A stretch of 64,000 nucleotides of DNA from Leptoclinus maculatus (lineage: Eukaryota > Chordata > Actinopteri > Perciformes > Stichaeidae). The translations under genes were made by a program, and so were the position numbers. The notes beneath the pieces are model-generated. The model had not been told where the DNA came from. It made no database searches and worked only from the letters and a program-made list of their open reading frames with translations. The stretch covers positions 20,323,887 to 20,387,886 of the forward strand of contig JAVDOI010000011.1 in NCBI GenBank assembly GCA_032191485.1, given 5' to 3'. This document shows positions 10,210-21,250 of the stretch, one piece after another (position 1 is the first letter of the stretch; each line of letters begins with the position of its first letter).

Positions 10210-13200
10210 TGTTTCCCTGTGGATGGTGTGGAGTTCATCATGGGGAACGATATAGCTGGGGGTAAGGTTTTTCCTGTGCCTGAAGTGGTGGATGTTCCCA
10301 TTCCTACCGTGGCGTGTGACGACCTGGCGCAGAGTTATCCAGAAGTGTTTAAGGTTAGCGTGCTGACGAGAGCCCAGGCCCGGAAGCAGGAGGTGGACTT
10401 ATCTGATTCACTGTTTGCAACTGTTTTGTCCGAGGATAAGCCTTCCCCTGTTAGTTGGGTGGTGAACAAACCCTCACAAGACCCTAAAGGGGTAGCAAAT
10501 CCCAACACTGAGCCGGCGGTAGCATCGCCGCTGACCCGGGAGGCACTCATCAGCGCCCAAGGAAGTGACCCAGCCTTGGCAAGGTGTTTTGCCGCGGTGG
10601 GGGAGGGCACCAGTGGGGGCAGAACGAAGCAGTCTTTTCTGCTAGAGAATGGTGTGTTAATGCAGAGGTGGATCGCACAGGCAGGCAAGGCATCAGGTGA
10701 GGACTGGGACACCGTTTACCAAATAGTCATCCCCGTTGGTTGTCGGCAGCTAGTGCTGGCAGTGGCGCATGAGCATCTCTGGTCTGGTCATCTAGGGGTC
10801 ACTAAGACCTATGACAGGATCCTGAGGCATTTCTTCTGGCCAGGAATGAAAGCGGATGTGATAACTTTCTGTAAGACTTGTAGCACTTGCCAGGTTGTGG
10901 GAAAACCAAATCAGGTAGTGCCACCAGCACCTTTGCGTCCTGTTCCTGCTGTTGGTGAACCATTTGAGCATGTCATTGTTGACTGTGTGGGTCCATTGCC
11001 TAGAACCAAGTCTGGTAACCAGTTCTTGCTAACAGTGATGTGTGTTGCCACTCGTTTCCCTGAGGCCATGCCCTTGCGTAAGATCACGGCGCCAGTGATA
11101 ACTAAGGCACTGACGAAGTTCTTTACCACCTTTGGACTACCAAAGGTGGTGCAGACTGATCAAGGAACAAATTTTCTATCCAAGACCTTTAGAGAGACAT
11201 TGCAGTCGTTAGGTGTTTCCCACTCTGTGTCTAGCGCTTACCATCCAGAATCACAGGGTGCGCTTGAACGATGGCACCAGACTCTGAAGTCCATGCTACG
11301 AAAATACTGTTACGACACCGAGAAGGATTGGGATGAGGGTGTGCCTTATGTGCTCTTTGCCGTGAGGGATGCGAAACAGGAATCCCTCGGGTTCAGTCCT
11401 GCTGAACTTGTGTTTGGTCACGAAGTGCGTGGGCCGTTAAAACTGTTGAAGGAGAAGTTGATGTGTGGGTCTAAGCCCAAAACTGATGTGGTACGGTTTG
11501 TTTCCGTGTGTAGGGAGCGTTTACAGCGTGCGACCGGGCCGGCAAGGGAAGCCCTTTCTTCCTCCCAGGACAACATGAAGGAGAGGTTTGATAGGACGGC
11601 TGTTGAGCGACAGTTTAAGCCTGGTGATAAAGTGCTAGTGCTGTTACCAGTGGCTGGTTCTGCCCTCTCTGCCCGTTTCTCAGGTCCATATGTGGTAGAA
11701 AGGAAAGTGTCAGACACCAACTATATGATTCGCACACCTGAGCGCAGACGGAAGACAAGGTTGTGCCATGTGAACATGCTCAAACGTTATTTGTACAGAG
11801 AAGTTGCCCTGGGGAAGCGGGAAAAAGTGGTGGGGAGTGCTGCCCCCGAGCTGGTTTCTTCTTCCATGATTTGTGTGGAAGCCATGGCTGACGACGGTCT
11901 GGCAGTGCCCTCTGATGGTCAGCAGTGTGGCAGGCTGGCCAACTCTGAGTTTCTGTCCAGTATAAAGGTGCATTTGTCGTACCTGACTGAAAGTCAGCAA
12001 GGGGAGGTGCTTGAGCTGTTCCGCTCCTTCCCTAATCTGTTTGGGGATGTGCCGACATGTACGGGTGTGTTGCGGCATGACATTGATGTGGGTGGGGCAA
12101 CCCCAATCAAGCAGCATGCGTATCGTTGTCCGGTGGTGAAGAGGGAGAAGATGAAGAAGGAGGTGAGCTATCTGTTAGAAAATGGGTTGGCAAAACCGAG
12201 CCATAGCCCATGGAGCTCTCCGTGTTTGTTGGCTCCTAAATCTGACGGTACCCCACGTTTCTGCACAGATTTCCGCAAAGTTAATGCCGTGACGGTGCCG
12301 GACTCATTCCCGTTGCCTCGCATGGAGGACTGTATTGACAGCATTGGTCCGGCTGTGTTCATCACCAAGCTAGACCTGCTTAAAGGATACTGGCAAGTTC
12401 CTTTAACGTCTAGAGCCTCTGACATCTCAGCGTTCGTAACACCAGACCATTTCTTGCAGTATACCTGTATGGCATTTGGCATGAGGAATGCACCTGCTAC
12501 TTTCCAGCGTCTGATGCAACTGGTTTTAGGGGATGTGCACCTTGATGATGTGGTTGTGTACTCGGATACCTGGCGAAGCCACATAGAAAGCCTGGGAGTG
12601 GTGTTCCAGCGGCTTGCTGAAGCATCATTGACCTTGAATCTGGCAAAATGTGAGTTTGGTAAGGCGATGGTTACCTACCTGGGGAAACAGGTGGGCCATG
12701 GGCAAGTTCGCCCAGTGGAGGCGAAAGTTGAGGCAATAGTGTCATATCCAGCCCCAACCGGCGCGACCTTCGCCGTTTTTTGGGTATGGCTGGATACTAT
12801 CGGTGTTTCTGTAAAAATTTCTCTGTGATCGTGACTCCTCTAACTGACCTGTGTAGCCCGGCTGTTCCATTCGTGTGGACCAGGGAATGCCACCATGCGT
12901 TTGAGGCGGCTAAGTCTCTCCTCTGCAGTGCTCCGGTGTTGGCGGCTCCAGACTTCTCACGTCCCTTCAAACTGGAAGTCGATGCTAGCGCTTCTGGATC
13001 TGGTGCTGTGCTATTGCAGGAAGGGGGGGTGAATGTATGCCATCCTGTGTGTTACTTCTCAGCGAAGTTCAAGCATTCCCAGCTGAACTACTCCACCATC
13101 GAGAAGGAGACGCTGGCCATGCTTCTAGCCCTTCAACATTTTGAGGTATATGTGGGCTCTAGTTCCACGCCGGTGACGGTATATACAGATCACAACCCTC

Positions 13201-13337
13201 TGGTCTTCCTGGCCCAAATGTGTAACCACAACCAGAGGTTGATGCGTTGGGCCCTGATGGTCCAAGGTTATAACCTCACCATAAGGCACAAGAAGGGGGC
13301 AGACAATGTGGTGGCTGATGCTCTGTCCCGTGGGTGA
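10203..13337 (+). pseudogene. pol: Gmr1-type pol polyprotein (protease end, integrase, RT, RNase H), one frameshift
   Basis: The frame opens in the protease tail (DGVEFIMGNDIAGG). It continues into the integrase zinc finger (HEHLWSGHLGV ... CKTCSTCQ) and catalytic core with all three acids visible: D in VIVDCVGPL, D in VQTDQGTNF, E in GALERWHQT. A chromo-like C-terminal region (RFSGPYVVERKVSDTNYMIR) follows. RT comes next: LAPKSDGTPRFCTDFRKVN, ITKLDLLKGYWQVPL, FGMRNAPATFQRLM, and HLDDVVVYSD, where the aspartate pair is kept but a few residues before it seem lost. A frameshift in a T-run near 12775 moves RNase H into 12780-13337 (LEVDASASGSGAVL, ADALSRG). Without gag, and with the frameshift, it cannot be autonomous. 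Confidence 0.88.
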
Positions 13338-13424
13338 GAACGGTGTTGCGCTGTGTAATACGGGTCTGGTGTGTGATGGGGGGGTGATTGTGAGCAAACA
13401 GATGTTTGGTTTTATGGGAGGGGG

Positions 13425-13761
13425 TGTTACGTGTCTTGTGTTGTGCTCTCCCTCTGATTACCCTCAGTGTCCGCTCGGGTGCCGCCCAGTTCCTGGATGC
13501 CAGCTGCCAGGTGATTGAACGCGGCTGCGTTTGATCCTAACTAGGCCGTGGTTAAAAGGAGGGGAGCGCCACACGGACGGCGGTGGGGCGCAGCTTTGTC
13601 GTGGAGCGGCGTGAAGCTGAACAGCACTATTGGTCCCTGTACTCGGTTCCCGAATAAATGTGCTTCGTTATACAATCCTCAGTTGTTCAGTCTCTCTTTC
13701 CCCGGAACATTTACACCGTTACTCCCCGCATCCCCTAGATGCCAAAAAGGGGAACGTAACA
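13425..13761 (+). repeat. 3' LTR of the Gmr1-type element
   Basis: 337 bp, TGTTACG...CGTAACA. It is preceded immediately by a purine tract GGGAGGGG (13417-13424) that would prime plus-strand DNA. AATAAA at about 13653 is the likely polyadenylation signal. Confidence 0.88.
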
Positions 13762-14157
13762 GTGAGGTTCCCGTTTAATTAGTGTTCACAGATGATAATA
13801 CAATAGGATAGCACTTATCTTCCTGGTCTCCCTCTGGTGTGTCTGGCTTGCATTAAAAACCGTGCGATCTCCACGTCACCCATGCCTCATTACCTGTCAA
13901 TAGTGATGTGACCTTTCGTGTCGAGGCTTCGAAGCTTGTGTCGAGTAATCCAGGAAGATTTTTATGAGGCGCGTATCGAGGCATGTGGCGACGTTCGAAG
14001 CCTCGCGAACCGCATTATAGAGCCCTGCATGAAAACCAACCAAGGTGGACCAAGCTCAGGTAAGCCATTTTAGGATGCAATGATAGGACAGCATACAAAC
14101 CTAAAATTACATGGTACGTTTGTATTAGACAACAATAATTAATATTTTAAATGTGAG

Positions 14158-14511
14158 TAATTTGTCACGATTAGGCTTTGCCTTCTGTGTTCTGTGTCCT
14201 TGTCTAGCTCCCACCTCTCACTCACCTAATCAGTTCATTCAGTGCACCTGCCAGTCACACTCACCTCATTACTCTCACACACACTCACTGCCAGATCATT
14301 GCTTCGTCTCTACCTGCCCGTTTTGTTCGTCCTGTTCCCGGTTTTCCCGTCTGCCTGCCCGTTCCTGCTGGATTACCCCCTCGGCTCTTGTTGTTTGCCT
14401 GGACTCCCTGTTGTGCTGGTAATTAATCCTATTTTTGTTTAATAAAAACCTGCTTAACGCTACTCTGCCTGGTCTGCATTTGAGTCCTCCACCATGCCCC
14501 GTGACATAATT
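14158..14511. mobile_element. Solo LTR B with 5-bp target duplication TAATT
   Basis: 14163-14506 begins TGTCACGATTAGG and ends GCCCCGTGACA. It has an AATAAAA signal near 14440 and is flanked by TAATT at 14158-14162 and 14507-14511. It is related to solo LTR A. It sits upstream of the first recognisable transposase exon of the hAT and is therefore younger than that element. Confidence 0.85.
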
Positions 14512-14546
14512 AATGACATCTGTAATTGAACACTGCATTTTTTTGC

Positions 14547-16106
14547 CAGGAGAGAAGAATGATGTGGATGAGGCCTTGGTCAATATGGTGATTGAGCATT
14601 CCCAGCCCTTCACTATTGTGGAGGACAAAGGGTTCAGAAAGCTTGTTAAAGCTTTCAACCCTACCTATGTTCTCCCCACAAGGCAGGTGCGTATGTGAGC
14701 ACATGAAGCATTTTCCCCCATTTCCCAATATTTGCCATTCCAAGAGTGTTCTCTTCTTTCCTTTAGGCTTTGAAAGCTATGGTGGACAGATACAAGGAAT
14801 CCAAGGAGAAAGCCAAAGCCATTGTGTTGAAGGCATCAGCAGTTAGTTTGACATCAGATATGTGGACCTCTATCAACACTGATGCAAGCACCTCTTTGCA
14901 TTCAGTTCTTTTAGGGGTGCAGCATTTCCCTGAGGCACATACTGCTGAAAATTTGGCAACAGTGAAAGCAGCACTTATGTCTGAGTGGGGTATTACACAC
15001 AAAGTTACTTGCCTTGTGACTGATGGCGCAGCAAAAACGGGTGCTTGTGCCAGGGAGCTTCATTTGCATCACGCAAATTGTGTGGCGCATAGTTTAAATT
15101 TGCTCATAAAAAAGGCACTTGCCCAAAACACTGTTGTCTGACATCCGGGCAAACTCCAGGAAGATAGTGGGCTATTTCAAGAGCAGCACCACTGCAAAGG
15201 TGAATTCCTTTATTTCATTGCAATATTCTAAATGATGCTGTTTTGTTTAAGTTGCTGCTGCAGTGACACTAAAATTATCCAACAAAAAGTGATTAATTCA
15301 AAAGGAGAGGCTGACAGGTGCAGGAGCAAATGGGCCGGCCGGCACTGAAGCTGATTCAAGAGGTGGATACAGGCTGGAACAGCACATACCATATGCTCCA
15401 ATGTCTTTATGACCTCAGGGAACCTGTAGGAGCAGCTTTGGCAGGCCTACGCACTGACGTGGCCCCACTTTCATCACAACAGTTTGACATTATCGCAGAG
15501 TGTGTAAAAGTGCTGTCCCCATTTACTGATGCCACAGTTGAGCTGTCAGAAGAGAAGAGTGTCTGGATCAAAATTCATTCCCCTTTTATCAATGCTACAC
15601 CACACTGGAGGAGGAAATGGGAATTATCCAAACTCCAGAGAGCACAGCAATGGCTGACAGTCTGAGGAGACAGTTGAGGGAGAAGCTATACACATTGCAA
15701 TCGATGAGCATCATGTCACTGGCGACACTGCTCGATCCAAGGTTTAAAAGGATAGGCTTCTTTAGCCTGACTAAAGCAGCAGATTTGTCTTAGGTAGCAA
15801 ACTGTGGCATCGTTTCGACACCAGTCCTGCAGACGAGGACCCAAAATGACACTGCGGACGCAACAGTGGAGGTCCAAAGTTACCAGGGTGAACCAAACAT
15901 TGGAGAACCCCCTGGAGTATTGGGAAGGACATAAAAATGTGTATCCTAACTTGTATAAACTTGCTGTTACTTTTCTATGTACCCCAGCTTCATCTGTGCC
16001 CTGTGAAAGGGCGTTTTCTAAAGCAGGCAAAATAATCTCAAACAAAAGAAACCACCTGAAGCCCAGCACTGTGGAAAAGTTGTTATTTTTAAATAAAAAT
16101 GAATGA
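14547..16106 (+). pseudogene. hAT transposase (ZBED-like), decayed
   Basis: A first exon segment (EKNDVDEALVNMVIEHSQPF to LPTRQ) ends at a donor near 14692. A second, from 14767, carries the hAT core: SLTSDMWTSINTDASTSLHS, VTDGAAKTGA and HHANCVAHSLNLLIKKAL, where the CVAH...NL block is the hAT signature. A third, from 15318, has VDTGWNSTYHMLQ. After about 15580 frameshifts and stops appear (LLDPRFKRIGFFSLTKAA at about 15725). The C-terminal dimerisation domain is recognisable at 15896-16106 (SSVPCERAFSKAGKIISNKR). The order matches a normal hAT transposase, but several breaks make it inactive. Confidence 0.85.
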
Positions 16107-17053
16107 ATGTTGTCCCTAGTAACATAAGCACATTTGGCCGTGGCTCTACCTGGGTCAGGGAAGGATGGTAAAATCCATTGTCTCAATGCTGAAGCTTTTC
16201 CAATCACGATGCTCGCTTTCCATTGTGAAGAGAATGGATAGAAGCGGGGGACCAATCACGGCTGCACCTCAAGTCCAGTTCTCGCAGGCACCTACAGATC
16301 ACGAAGCAGAAATATATCGGACCTGTTGACTACAACATACTACAACTTTTCAAAAGTAAGTTATCTAAAAACGTTATATTTACGTCTGTCATAAAGGGTC
16401 ATTTTTATATTTTTTCTCATCCGTAAATGCGCTCGGCATTAGCGAGCGAGCTAACGCTAGCTAGCGTTCGCTAGCGACAACGTAACTACATGTAATAACT
16501 GGTGGTGTCTTTTTCTCGTCCCGTCCGGTGTCACATTACGTTATACGGTAAATACGGTCGGCATTAGCGACCGAGCTAACGTTAGCGGCCATGTATCAAT
16601 ACCACTGTAATGCGCCCAGTGGAAACACGCAAACGTTATTGATATTTAAAGATGAATACATACCGATTTATTATAGACATAGTGTAATTACACAGTATAC
16701 ATGTAAATGATGTTTCTACATATATATGTATTAATACCATGTCTTAATTGCTGAACTAAGAGTTGCCGTGTTACTGTACTAAGTATGCACATCAGTGTCA
16801 TGGTTATGTAGATTTAGCAATTGTTATTACCCTGTCTGTATATATAATATGTTCATTCTTTATACTTAGTTACTGTGGATTTTGTACTTATTTGATATTC
16901 TTACTGTTTATTACTTATTTACTTATGTATATTACTTGTTGCTCTTGTTTTTTTGCTCTGTATCTTGTGTGCACTGTCCACTTTCCTGCTGTGAATATCA
17001 CCACTGCGAGACTAATAAAGGATTATCTTATTTTATTTCCATGTTATCTTTAG
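16107..17053. other. Non-coding, promoter-like stretch before the DUF6729-like gene
   Basis: No gene seen. Two imperfect 40-bp direct repeats (GGCATTAGCGAGCGAGCTAA-type, at about 16423-16462 and 16547-16587) lie in a CpG-bearing segment with GCTAGC palindromes. Downstream it is AT-rich and ends in a good splice acceptor (ATCTTTAG) immediately before the ATG at 17054. It is most likely leader exon, intron 1 and promoter of the following gene. Confidence 0.4.
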
Positions 17054-20000
17054 ATGAGCACAAAACCAAAGAGCCACAAGGGCATGACCGATGGAGAGTG
17101 GATAGCAAGGCTGAGGGCATTTGCCAGCTCTGGGGTTTGGCCTGCTGGAGGAGGCAATAAGCCGGCCCCAAGGCAGAGGAAGTGGCACGACGTCTATCAG
17201 AAGGTAAAGTATTGCAAACTACGTACCTATTACTCATTACTGTCACTAGTATGCCACGCACCTGATTCAAATTATGCAATATGATGGTGCAGATAATGTT
17301 AATCAGACGTAGTACACTGACTGACTCACTCCAGGCTAAATAGCAATTCTTATCATTTCAGATTGACAAATGCCCCATGCAGGCCCGTGGACAGACCACC
17401 CTCTTCGGAGGGTCCATCGCCTGCAAATGCGGATTCCACACCATTATGATCAATTTACAAATGACATCTTTTATTGTTCATCTTGCATCGCATGTTTGTT
17501 GTTATGCTGTTACATCACGTGTCGTAATGCTGTTGTTTCAGTCTCCTCCTGATGTCCCACAGTCCGTGGCCTCGGCCTCAGCCCATCCTGATGTCCCACA
17601 GTCCGTGGCCTCGGCCTCAGCCCATCCTGATGTCCCACAGTCCGTGGCCTCAGCGCCTGGTGCGCCTGCTGCATCCCCTCGGTCTTTTCTGCGACCCACT
17701 CTCAATGTGTCAATGGTGAATTATTATTTTTTGTAATTCATGTTTTGTATGACTTATTTTGTATGTGTTCCATCTTCAAATTAACTTTGGTTCTCCTTTC
17801 AGTTTGCTAAATCCCGCTTTGGTGGGTCACAGTCTGCCTCACTAAAGCCCAATTTAGTGGCTAGGGCTCCCAGCCCTTCTCCTCCTCCGTCTCCATCCTT
17901 TGAGGACACCCAGCCCTGCTCCATCCCCAGTGAGGACCCTCTTTCCGGCCCCCAGCCTTGCTCCTCCTCCTGCTCCATCGTCAGTGAGGACCCCTACATC
18001 CTCTGTGAGGATCCCAAGCCCTGCTGCTGGTGGAAACACCAGCATTGCTGGAGACGCTGTGAGTACTGTGTTTATTTATTGGTCTGGCTTTTTTATAAGT
18101 CATATTTAGTGTAGCTTTTATTCATGCAATACACTTCATTCTTATTTGTTGTTGTCTTCCAAACAGCCAACTGCTGCATCTTCTTTCTGGTTGCCGGGTG
18201 AAATGAGCAAGACCCTCCCTTTGCAGGACCAGAGGTGGATTGCCAACACCCTCTTTCCCGCTGGCAAACTGCGGCCAGATTTGAAACTGTGGTACGAGCC
18301 CCCTGTTCCAGCCCCGATCTACCATCAGACACCGACACCCGGCCGCTTTTTCACTCATCGGCTGATGGTGTGGATGCCCTACCACCTGTGGAAGGTGAGG
18401 GTGTTCTGCCCAGATTGTGGGAAGCAGCTGACAGGCTACGGTGTCCACAAGCGGTCTAGGAAGGTCCTGGACATCGACAGGTATTACCTGATGGTGACAG
18501 AGACACTCAGGTGCACTGTGTGTTCCACAAACTACCTGTCGACAAGTCAGACTGTCCGGGACCAGCTGGACCTGCCTCACCAGAAGTTGTTCCGGATGAT
18601 CTTGACCCGCAAGTGAGTAAAATGGTTTTGAAACTGCCTCCCATGAACATGTAACAAATCACTTTTTAAATACTTTCTCAAATGTATTCATAATTGCTTA
18701 AATACAAGTGCATATTAGAATAATCTGGTGCCATATATTTACTATACACTGTCCCTGTTTTAAATTGACAAAAAAGTAAATGGAATGTGCATTTCAGGTA
18801 TGCTTGTGACATCCGTGTCATTCGGCTGCTTCGGGACCGGACTCTCGGCAACAGTCCAGCACGGCTAGTGAAGCAGCTCAGGGAGAACCATGGGGAGGAA
18901 TGGATGGACCGGGTGGCACACTATGCTAGCGAGTGTGCTGACTTTGTGAATCAGCCCAGCCTGTTACCAGTGGTCTGCCAGAGGCCGCCAAATCACATCG
19001 TAGTTCCAACCAGTCGCTGGCTGCTGTCGGTGTACGGGATGGATATCCTCACCCGGATAGACCACATTAGGGCCAGCATCACCTCCACATTTGGGTCCAT
19101 CTTAAAGATGGACTCAACCAAAAAGGTAATAAATAATATGACTGTTTAATAGATTGCTATGTACATTATATGTATTCTCCTGTACACATTATCATTGTTG
19201 TTGGTGACAGCTTTACATATGCATTTATTATAAATGTGTGTAATAACTCTCTTACTGCTGTAGAGAATGTGTAAAAAAAAGTGTAATCTTAAAGATCTGT
19301 CCTCACAACACAGATCACAAAGAAGCTGGCTGGTCACGGCAGGGGCACAGCTCAATGGGTGACCTCCATCGGGAATGAGGTCGGCCAGATCCTGATTAGT
19401 GTCCTGACGGTGCAGGAGGGGCCGGGACTGAACGCTATGGTCTCTGGTGTGATGGAGCGGACACGGGGAGGTTCAGGTCCCCCAAAAAAAAAGAAAAGAC
19501 TTCACCGCAGGGGTGGACAGTCTGAAGAGACACAGCCTGACCACCACTGGTCCCCTGGCGCAGTGGCCAGACTGCTCCCGCCTGATGAAGGCCATCTTCA
19601 TCAGGCTCTGCGGGATATACCGTAGTCCCCGGAAGATGAGTACAGTTTCCAGGTGGGACCTCATCCTCGGGGACTACCGGAGGATCAGGCAGCGGATACT
19701 GGCCAATGGGATGGTCATGGAGCAGACCAAACTGCAGCTGGTGGACGTGAGCCAAACAACCCTAACCCAGTGGCACAATAAGAGGGTGAAGCGGCAAGAC
19801 AACACCACGGTCATGCAGGGGCTGACCTTGCCGAGCCGCAATTCTGCGGCTGATCACCCTCTGACACTGTGCCACCGGTATCGGCACCCACCCAGCTCAC
19901 CCATACGGCCTGCCCGGCACAACTGTCGGGAAGGCTAAACTGAAGCGTAAACATTCAGAGCCCCGCCAGCTCTGCCCAGCTCCATCCCCAACACCTCAGC

Positions 20001-20276
20001 TGGTGGTGATGCAGCAGCCGTTCCCTGCTCCATCCAGGTGCCTTTTCTGGTTGCTGCTCCACAGGCCCTGGGTTTCCACCTCCCCTCTGCCACTCCTGCT
20101 GCTCCTGGTCCAGTCGTCCCCCGAAAGCTGACCCGCAAAGTACTGCACACGTGCAAGAAATGCGGGCAGTTCAGGACGGCGGCGACTGGACACAGTCAGT
20201 ATAAGGGGACAATATACTGCCCCTCAGTAGAGCTCGTTTCCAAGGAGCAGTGGTTGGAGGACATTAAAAAAAAATA
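17054..20276 (+). pseudogene. DUF6729-like multi-exon gene with lost middle region
   Basis: Exons: 17054-17203 (MTDGEWIARLRAFASSGVWP); 17362 onward; 17542-17715; 17803-18058 (Pro/Ser-rich); 18167-18612; 18798-19125; 19314 onward. The 18167 exon has paired cysteines (VFCPDCGKQLTG, LRCTVCSTNYLS) and WMPYHLWKVRV. It splices in frame into YACDIRVIRLLRDR and, after 19125, ITKKLAGHGRGTAQWVTSIG. Teleost genomes carry many such proteins, annotated from memory as DUF6729. After 19470 a Lys-rich run replaces the expected middle. The tail (RWDLILGDYRRIRQRI, then a Cys-rich end HTCKKCGQFRTAATGHSQYK) is in other frames with stops near 19936. The 17803 exon also needs a frameshift. The role is unknown; a transposase-like origin is plausible. 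Confidence 0.6.
17551..17667 (+). repeat. Coding minisatellite, 39-bp unit x 3
   Basis: Units start at 17551, 17590 and 17629. Each encodes DVPQSVASASAHP (13 residues), the third diverging at its end. The unit length preserves the frame of the exon. Confidence 0.9.
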
Positions 20277-20322
20277 AGGAACTATTTATTTACCCCCCTG
20301 CCAGAGTTATGGACACTGGACT

Positions 20323-20541
20323 TTGGCACAATGGGTAGAGAGGGTTGTCTGGTAACCGCAAGGTCGGCGGTTAGATCCTTGGCTGCTACATGTCCTATGC
20401 CGACATGTCCCTGAGCAAGACACTGAACCCCTAACTGCTCCCAGGGCGCTTCTCAGCAGCCCACTGCTCCCAATAAGCTAGGGATGGGTTAAATGCAGAA
20501 GTCAAATTTCGACAATAAAATCCTAACTTTAAAAAAAAAAT
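20323..20541 (+). mobile_element. tRNA-derived SINE
   Basis: The head resembles a tRNA with A box TGGCACAATGGGTAGAG and B-box-like GGCGGTTAGATCCTTGGCT. A conserved-looking body follows (CCTGAGCAAGACACTGAACC), then an A-rich tail ending in A10. It lies just 3' of the DUF6729-like gene. The body resembles the central domain of fish V-type SINEs, from memory. Confidence 0.75.
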
Positions 20542-20845
20542 AAAACTTTTCACATCACAACCCTTCCCAATTTGTTTCCACTTTCCCTTTTGACCCCGCC
20601 ATTGTATCATAAAGACAGACACCATATTAATAAGTTCATAAGTTATGTATCACGCATTTCAAACATCATTCAATTCAATGCTTCACACACACCAAAGCCA
20701 TGGTGTCATTTTAATCTCTGCCTGTTTTACATTTGTCCACTTGATGGCACAGTAGAGCAAATGAAGCACCATGAAGCTTCGACCCATGAGTGAACCAATT
20801 GGATGGAAAGCTTCAACGCTTCATCTCGCCATCACTACCTGTCAA

Positions 20846-21250
20846 TTGCAACTGTGCCCTATATATTAATTACCTGCCATAATACTTCACACTGCCACAC
20901 GTGGTCAACCTGAGGTAGGCTCCCAATATACATTTATAATACCCAGACCCAACTAATGGCTCCTACACTATGACATTTAAACACCAGATGGAGATCTGTA
21001 CTACATCTGCAGGTGGAAAGAAAACCGAGCAGGGCACATGGCAAAAGTTGTTTCAACTGCAGCGATATTGGTGGTCAAAAAGTAGAAAAAACCCACAGTG
21101 CCATTATATCGTGATATTATTGGTGGACTGGTTGTGAACTTCCATCCAAGGGCCAAGAAACAACCAACGTTGAAACTTGTAAGTAAAGTGATACAAAATC
21201 CAATCCCAAATTATGAATTTCTCAAATAACTGTCATTGCTATGTTTACAG
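20846..21250. other. Spacer between hAT end and Ulp1-like gene
   Basis: No gene seen. A TATATATTAA box near 20862 and a donor-like GAG/GTAGGC near 20914 could be the start and first exon of the following protease gene, but no coding exon is evident. Confidence 0.35.

Larger units (their letters stand above)
10152..13766 (+). mobile_element. Gmr1-type Ty3/gypsy retrotransposon with GTGAG target duplication
   Basis: The element runs from TGTTACGTG at 10157 to CGTAACA at 13761. It is flanked by GTGAG at 10152-10156 and 13762-13766. Only 53 bp of the 5' LTR remain (10157-10209), fused directly to the end of the protease region, so gag and most of the protease are deleted. The 3' LTR is 13425-13761. 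The pol order is protease end, integrase, RT, RNase H. This is the reversed order described for the Gmr1 group of fish and other deuterostome Ty3/gypsy elements. Confidence 0.88.
13893..20845 (+). mobile_element. 6.9-kb hAT element with perfect 8-bp target duplication CCTGTCAA
   Basis: CCTGTCAA at 13893-13900 is followed by TAGTGATG. At the far side CATCACTA (to 20837) is followed by CCTGTCAA (20838-20845). Both ends carry clustered GAAGCTTC/TTCGAAGC-type subterminal motifs (13930-14005; 20765-20825). The hAT transposase lies at 14547-16106. The extra content (solo LTR, DUF6729-like gene, SINE) either inserted later or was carried as cargo. Confidence 0.75.

Noticed and set aside
12168..12584. 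138-aa minus-strand frame
   Set aside because: Antisense of the Gmr1 reverse transcriptase.
18122..18580. 152-aa minus-strand frame
   Set aside because: Antisense shadow of the well-supported DUF6729-like exon 18167-18612.
20323..20400. Functional tRNA gene
   Set aside because: A and B boxes are recognisable but the cloverleaf does not close, and a SINE body with A-tail follows.
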